A stretch of DNA of 33,518 bases from Anaerolineae bacterium (GTDB lineage Bacteria; Chloroflexota; Anaerolineae; B4-G1; SLSP01). Each line of letters starts with the position of its first letter. Position 1 is the stretch's first letter. Both the position numbers and the translations under genes were made by a program. Positions 30,323 through 33,518 of the stretch are shown here, piece after piece. The notes under the pieces are model-generated. The model did no database searches. It had not been told where the DNA came from and worked only from the letters and a program-made list of their open reading frames with translations. The stretch spans positions 1 to 33,518 of the forward strand of contig PWVB01000205.1 of assembly GCA_003562365.1 (NCBI GenBank), read 5' to 3'.

Positions 30323-31888
30323 ATGGGCACACCTAGCGCACCGACCACCGATCAGTATTGGGAGCAGTTTGCCGTTCAGGCTTCGGATTTAGATTTTCTC
30401 GTCAACTACCTCGTCGAGAGCGAGCAACCGCACACACTGGATGAGTTGACATACGAACTCACCAGCTATCGGTTGGCGCAGATAAACGAGCTCTTGGAGG
30501 ACACCCTGGCGCAGGGTCAGGTTTATCGTCCGGCTGATGCATATGAGGTGGGCGATAACGTGATCTTTCCGCATTTGGGCAACATGGTGGGCGAAGTGGT
30601 CGCCGTGCGACCGGGCCGCAATCCGGAGTATGAGCCCTTCTCGGTGATCCGCGTGGCGGTTGAGGATAATGGTGAGCGCGAGTTTGCGACTGAGTTGTTG
30701 CATGCGCATCCGCTCAACGACGCGACCTATCTTCCAGATGAAGAGGTTAGCGTAGATGACGTTTACACTCGTCACGGTGAGGAGATTCGTGCAAAGCTCC
30801 AGCAGGCCTTGGAGGCGGCAGCGCAGTTTGTGAATGTGGGGTACAAGTGGTTTGTCCGGGCCCTGTTGGTTGAGGTATCGCCTGGTCAGCTCAACATCGC
30901 CGAGGCAGTGCTGGATATGGCTGGCGGCGGGCCGGTACGGACCGATGATCTGTTAAAGGAGATTGATCTCCCCGACGAGATTTCGGAACCGTTACAGCTA
31001 TTCTCTTTGGAATACGCGCTACTCCGCAACAGCCGTTTCGACGAAGTGGGGCCTGCGGGTCACGCGCTGTGGTACCTTCGCAGTCTAGAGCCCAAAGAGG
31101 TCCTCGAGACGCCGCTGCTGCTGCAGTACGTGCCCATTCCTTACAACCGCCAGGTGCTGGACGAGGTGATGCTGGCACTGGAGGAACAGATTGCCGACGA
31201 GTGGTCGGATCTCCCGGTACCCAAGCGATCGGACGATCCGGTGACGATTGTACTGAGCTATCCGCACTGGCGTAGCGGGACATTGCCGTTGGCTGCACAC
31301 GTGGCGAACTTCTTCCCCACTGCGAGGATCACCGATCGGATTCGCTTCACCTTCATTGATGCGGAGACAGGGGAGGACTTCCCTGGCTGGGTTGTGCGCA
31401 GCAACCGCTACGTATATGGTTTGCGCGATTGGTATAAGGCTAAGCAGGCCTTTGTTGGTGCTTTTATCGATCTTGAGCGGGGTGATGAGCCAGGGGTGAT
31501 CCGAGTAGGCGTCCGCGCCATCCGATCACAGCGACGGGAGTGGCTGCGGACTGTCACTGTTGAAGGTGATAACCTGATCTTTGAGGTGGCGCGGGTTCCC
31601 GTGGGATGCGAGTTTGATGATCTAGCGGCGGTATCGGTGGCTGATCCGGTGGAGTTGGACTTGTTGCGCGATCAGTTCAACCGGGCGTCGATGGCGTCGC
31701 TTTTGGAGCGGGCTTTCGGTGGACTGGCTGGGCTCAGTCTGCAGCGAGCGGTTCACGCAATGACCCTTTACAGTGTGCTGAATCTGATGCGCCGGGTGCC
31801 GCCGGGCCCAATGCTGGCGACGTTGGCGACATCGTCACGGTACACTTCATTGGGTGATAACTACTGGGCCTACCGAGGGGAGGCATGA
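30323..31888 (+). CDS. Uncharacterised protein (~521 aa), first gene of a two-gene module
   Basis: Long in-frame ORF; predicted 30233 start overlaps the promoter, so internal ATG 30323 (preceded by GTGAGG) is more plausible. Confidence 0.8.
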   Translation: MGTPSAPTTDQYWEQFAVQASDLDFLVNYLVESEQPHTLDELTYELTSYRLAQINELLEDTLAQGQVYRPADAYEVGDNVIFPHLGNMVGEVVAVRPGRNPEYEPFSVIRVAVEDNGEREFATELLHAHPLNDATYLPDEEVSVDDVYTRHGEEIRAKLQQALEAAAQFVNVGYKWFVRALLVEVSPGQLNIAEAVLDMAGGGPVRTDDLLKEIDLPDEISEPLQLFSLEYALLRNSRFDEVGPAGHALWYLRSLEPKEVLETPLLLQYVPIPYNRQVLDEVMLALEEQIADEWSDLPVPKRSDDPVTIVLSYPHWRSGTLPLAAHVANFFPTARITDRIRFTFIDAETGEDFPGWVVRSNRYVYGLRDWYKAKQAFVGAFIDLERGDEPGVIRVGVRAIRSQRREWLRTVTVEGDNLIFEVARVPVGCEFDDLAAVSVADPVELDLLRDQFNRASMASLLERAFGGLAGLSLQRAVHAMTLYSVLNLMRRVPPGPMLATLATSSRYTSLGDNYWAYRGEA

Positions 31889-32337
31889 TGGCCACATTGC
31901 CGCCAAATCCCGCGCTAACGCAGTTTATCAAGCCTACATTGGACACGGCTTTTCACATTGATGTGAAATGGTGGGACAAGCAAGGCTTGGACCTGAACGT
32001 GAAGCTGCTGGCCCATCTATGTTTGGAACATCGGGATGCCTATGCTGGGCAGCCGGTGGGCGAGAAGATCGACTGGGTAGATTGGGATACCGGAGAGGTT
32101 CAGCCGGTGGACGGCCTGCAGTACGTGATCACGACCCACTGCAGCAGGCAATCGGGCTACGTTGTGCAGGCCCCGACGCTGATCGAGGCGGTCTTTCGGG
32201 CCTTTTTGAGCAATGCCAATCAGCCCTTGACGCCGCGGGCCTTGGCACCGATCGTGGGGCACCGACCCGAGCAGGTACTGCGGGTGCTGAGCGGCCGCAC
32301 GGTGCGGCTGGGCCTGCGTCCGGTGCTCAAGCAGTAG
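31885..32337 (+). CDS. Uncharacterised 150-aa protein, translationally coupled to upstream ORF; possible C-terminal HTH
   Basis: ATGA overlap with upstream stop; 'PLTPRALAPIVGHRPEQVLRVLSG' HTH-like. Confidence 0.75.
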   Translation: MMATLPPNPALTQFIKPTLDTAFHIDVKWWDKQGLDLNVKLLAHLCLEHRDAYAGQPVGEKIDWVDWDTGEVQPVDGLQYVITTHCSRQSGYVVQAPTLIEAVFRAFLSNANQPLTPRALAPIVGHRPEQVLRVLSGRTVRLGLRPVLKQ

Positions 32338-32377
32338 GCGTCGTCGCGTTTCTACCAGACGCGTTCATCGTATTCTT

Positions 32378-32451
32378 GCCCCGGTAGCTCAATTGGATAG
32401 AGCAAGTGCCTTCTAAGCACAAGGCTAGAGGTTCAAGTCCTCTCCGGGGTA
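32378..32451 (+). tRNA. tRNA-Arg (anticodon UCU)
   Basis: Cloverleaf: GCCCCGG TA GCTC-loop-GAGC A AGTGC CTTCTAA GCACA variable AGAGG TTCAAGT CCTCT CCGGGGT A; anticodon TCT in loop. Confidence 0.92.
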
Positions 32452-33380
32452 CCTAGAGGCACGAAACCTGATGACGGAGACGGCGCTGCGGCGCCGTCTC
32501 CGTTGTTTATTCCTCGCATAATAGCCATGGCTTCGTCGACTAAGTAGGCGAAGGGTGCGTGGAGGGGGCTGGGCAGGACTTTTCCGGAGAGGTCGACTTG
32601 GATCTCTTTGAAGAGCAGCTGGAGGAGTTGGCGCTGCTCTTTGTGCTTGAGATGGGGCCAGTATGCCGGTATCCGATTCACGATGCGGACAGCTTGGTCT
32701 AGGTCGCGGATGCGCGTCTCGCTGCCCCGCTTCACTTGGTTGATGGTGTTCTCTATTCGGGCTATGTCGGAGTGCACTTCCACGGCCAGTTCGTCGAATG
32801 CCTGATCGCTCAATCGGCCTTGGGCCCAAAGTCGCGCATAGCCCCTCTCGGTTTCTCTGGAGTCTGTCAGCTGGCGACGGAGTACCTTAAGCCACTGGCC
32901 GCGCTTCTCTTCTACCGCGGCGCGGATATTCCGCGCGTAATGTTCGCGCAACTCCGGCACGAGTGCAGAATCAACATGGATTCGGTCTAGTAGTTGCGGT
33001 ATCTGGGCATCCACATCGTCCTGTATCAGGTAGAGCCCGTTGGCGTCGATCCCGAGTCGACTCCGCGGTAGGAAGTAGTAGGGTTGAAGTTCTCCGTTCC
33101 TGCGGGGCGCCCCGCAGTGCATCGAAATCGTCTCCTGGGGCGTGAGCTTGAGCTCCAGCACGCCCTGTAGCAGGTGATTGTGCTTCGCCTTGCGCTCCTT
33201 GTGGTTGTTTTCGTCGAGGATGGTATGGGCGCGACGGTACTCCTCTTCGCTGACGATCGATCCCGCCTTGCTGCGTATCATCCCCCACTCTATGCCAAAG
33301 CTTGGAACTACGATCCAGCCGGCGTAGAGTGGGTTGTGAAAGATGCGGCTAAGGAACGAGTCGTAGGCAACTTGCGCATT
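32433..33380 (-). pseudogene. C-terminal part of a large serine recombinase, 5' part interrupted
   Basis: 'FLSRIFHNPLYAGWIVVPSFGIEWG' (recombinase-domain motif), partial zinc ribbon 'MHCGAPRRNG', long coiled-coil; in-frame TGA at 33381-33383. Confidence 0.8.
32474..32503. terminator. 13-bp perfect hairpin downstream of tRNA-Arg, inside recombinase coding end
   Basis: ACGGAGACGGCGC-TGCG-GCGCCGTCTCCGT followed by TGTTTATT. Confidence 0.75.
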
Positions 33381-33434
33381 TCACAGCTAGGCGTATCGTG
33401 TGATAGTATTCAAAACCTTGCCACTGAGGTGCGT

Positions 33435-33518
33435 ATGGAACCCTATCCGCCGGAAGTCGAAGAAACGATGCGTCGCTTCTACCAGAGTCTGAACGAAAGA
33501 GACCGTCGACGCTATGCG
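33435..33518 (+). CDS. N-terminus of a transposase (possibly ISAzo13-like), truncated by window end
   Basis: 'MEPYPPEVEETMRRFYQSLNERDRRRYA' reads as a transposase N-terminus. Confidence 0.5.
   Translation, partial: MEPYPPEVEETMRRFYQSLNERDRRRYA

Noticed and set aside
32425-32829. Minus-strand ORF ending 'FRASRYPGEDLNL'
   Set aside because: Alternative frame across the tRNA and recombinase; the other minus frame carries the recombinase motifs.

Overview
The gene content resembles a Chloroflexota-like chromosome segment (inferred from gene content, not tested). Most of it is housekeeping: obgE, MFS transporter, secreted cyclophilin, PP2C plus Ser/Thr kinase, SRP RNA, 3D/G5-type cell-wall protein, rsmA, gltX, rodA/ftsW, minE-minD-minC, DUF1461-like protein, GH13 amylase, dnaK, grpE, dnaJ, usp, htrA-like protease, trmFO, DUF2007-like protein, tRNA-Arg(UCU). 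Accessory or unusual parts: a CHAT-domain protein at the left edge; a multidomain glycosidase/NBR1-Ig membrane protein; a TnpB-like gene with a degenerate zinc ribbon abutting obgE and apparently carrying its Shine-Dalgarno; a pseudokinase-PP2C fusion next to an active-looking kinase with a duplicated C-terminal ectodomain; an SRP RNA with an unusually long rod and its own promoter; a GH13 gene with one in-frame TAG between catalytic residues; an uncharacterised two-gene module behind a consensus promoter; and a large-serine-recombinase remnant whose C-terminus is encoded antisense to the tRNA-Arg T-arm and whose 5' part is cut by another IS. No CRISPR array was seen. All calls are from reading sequence and recalled family motifs; no searches were run.
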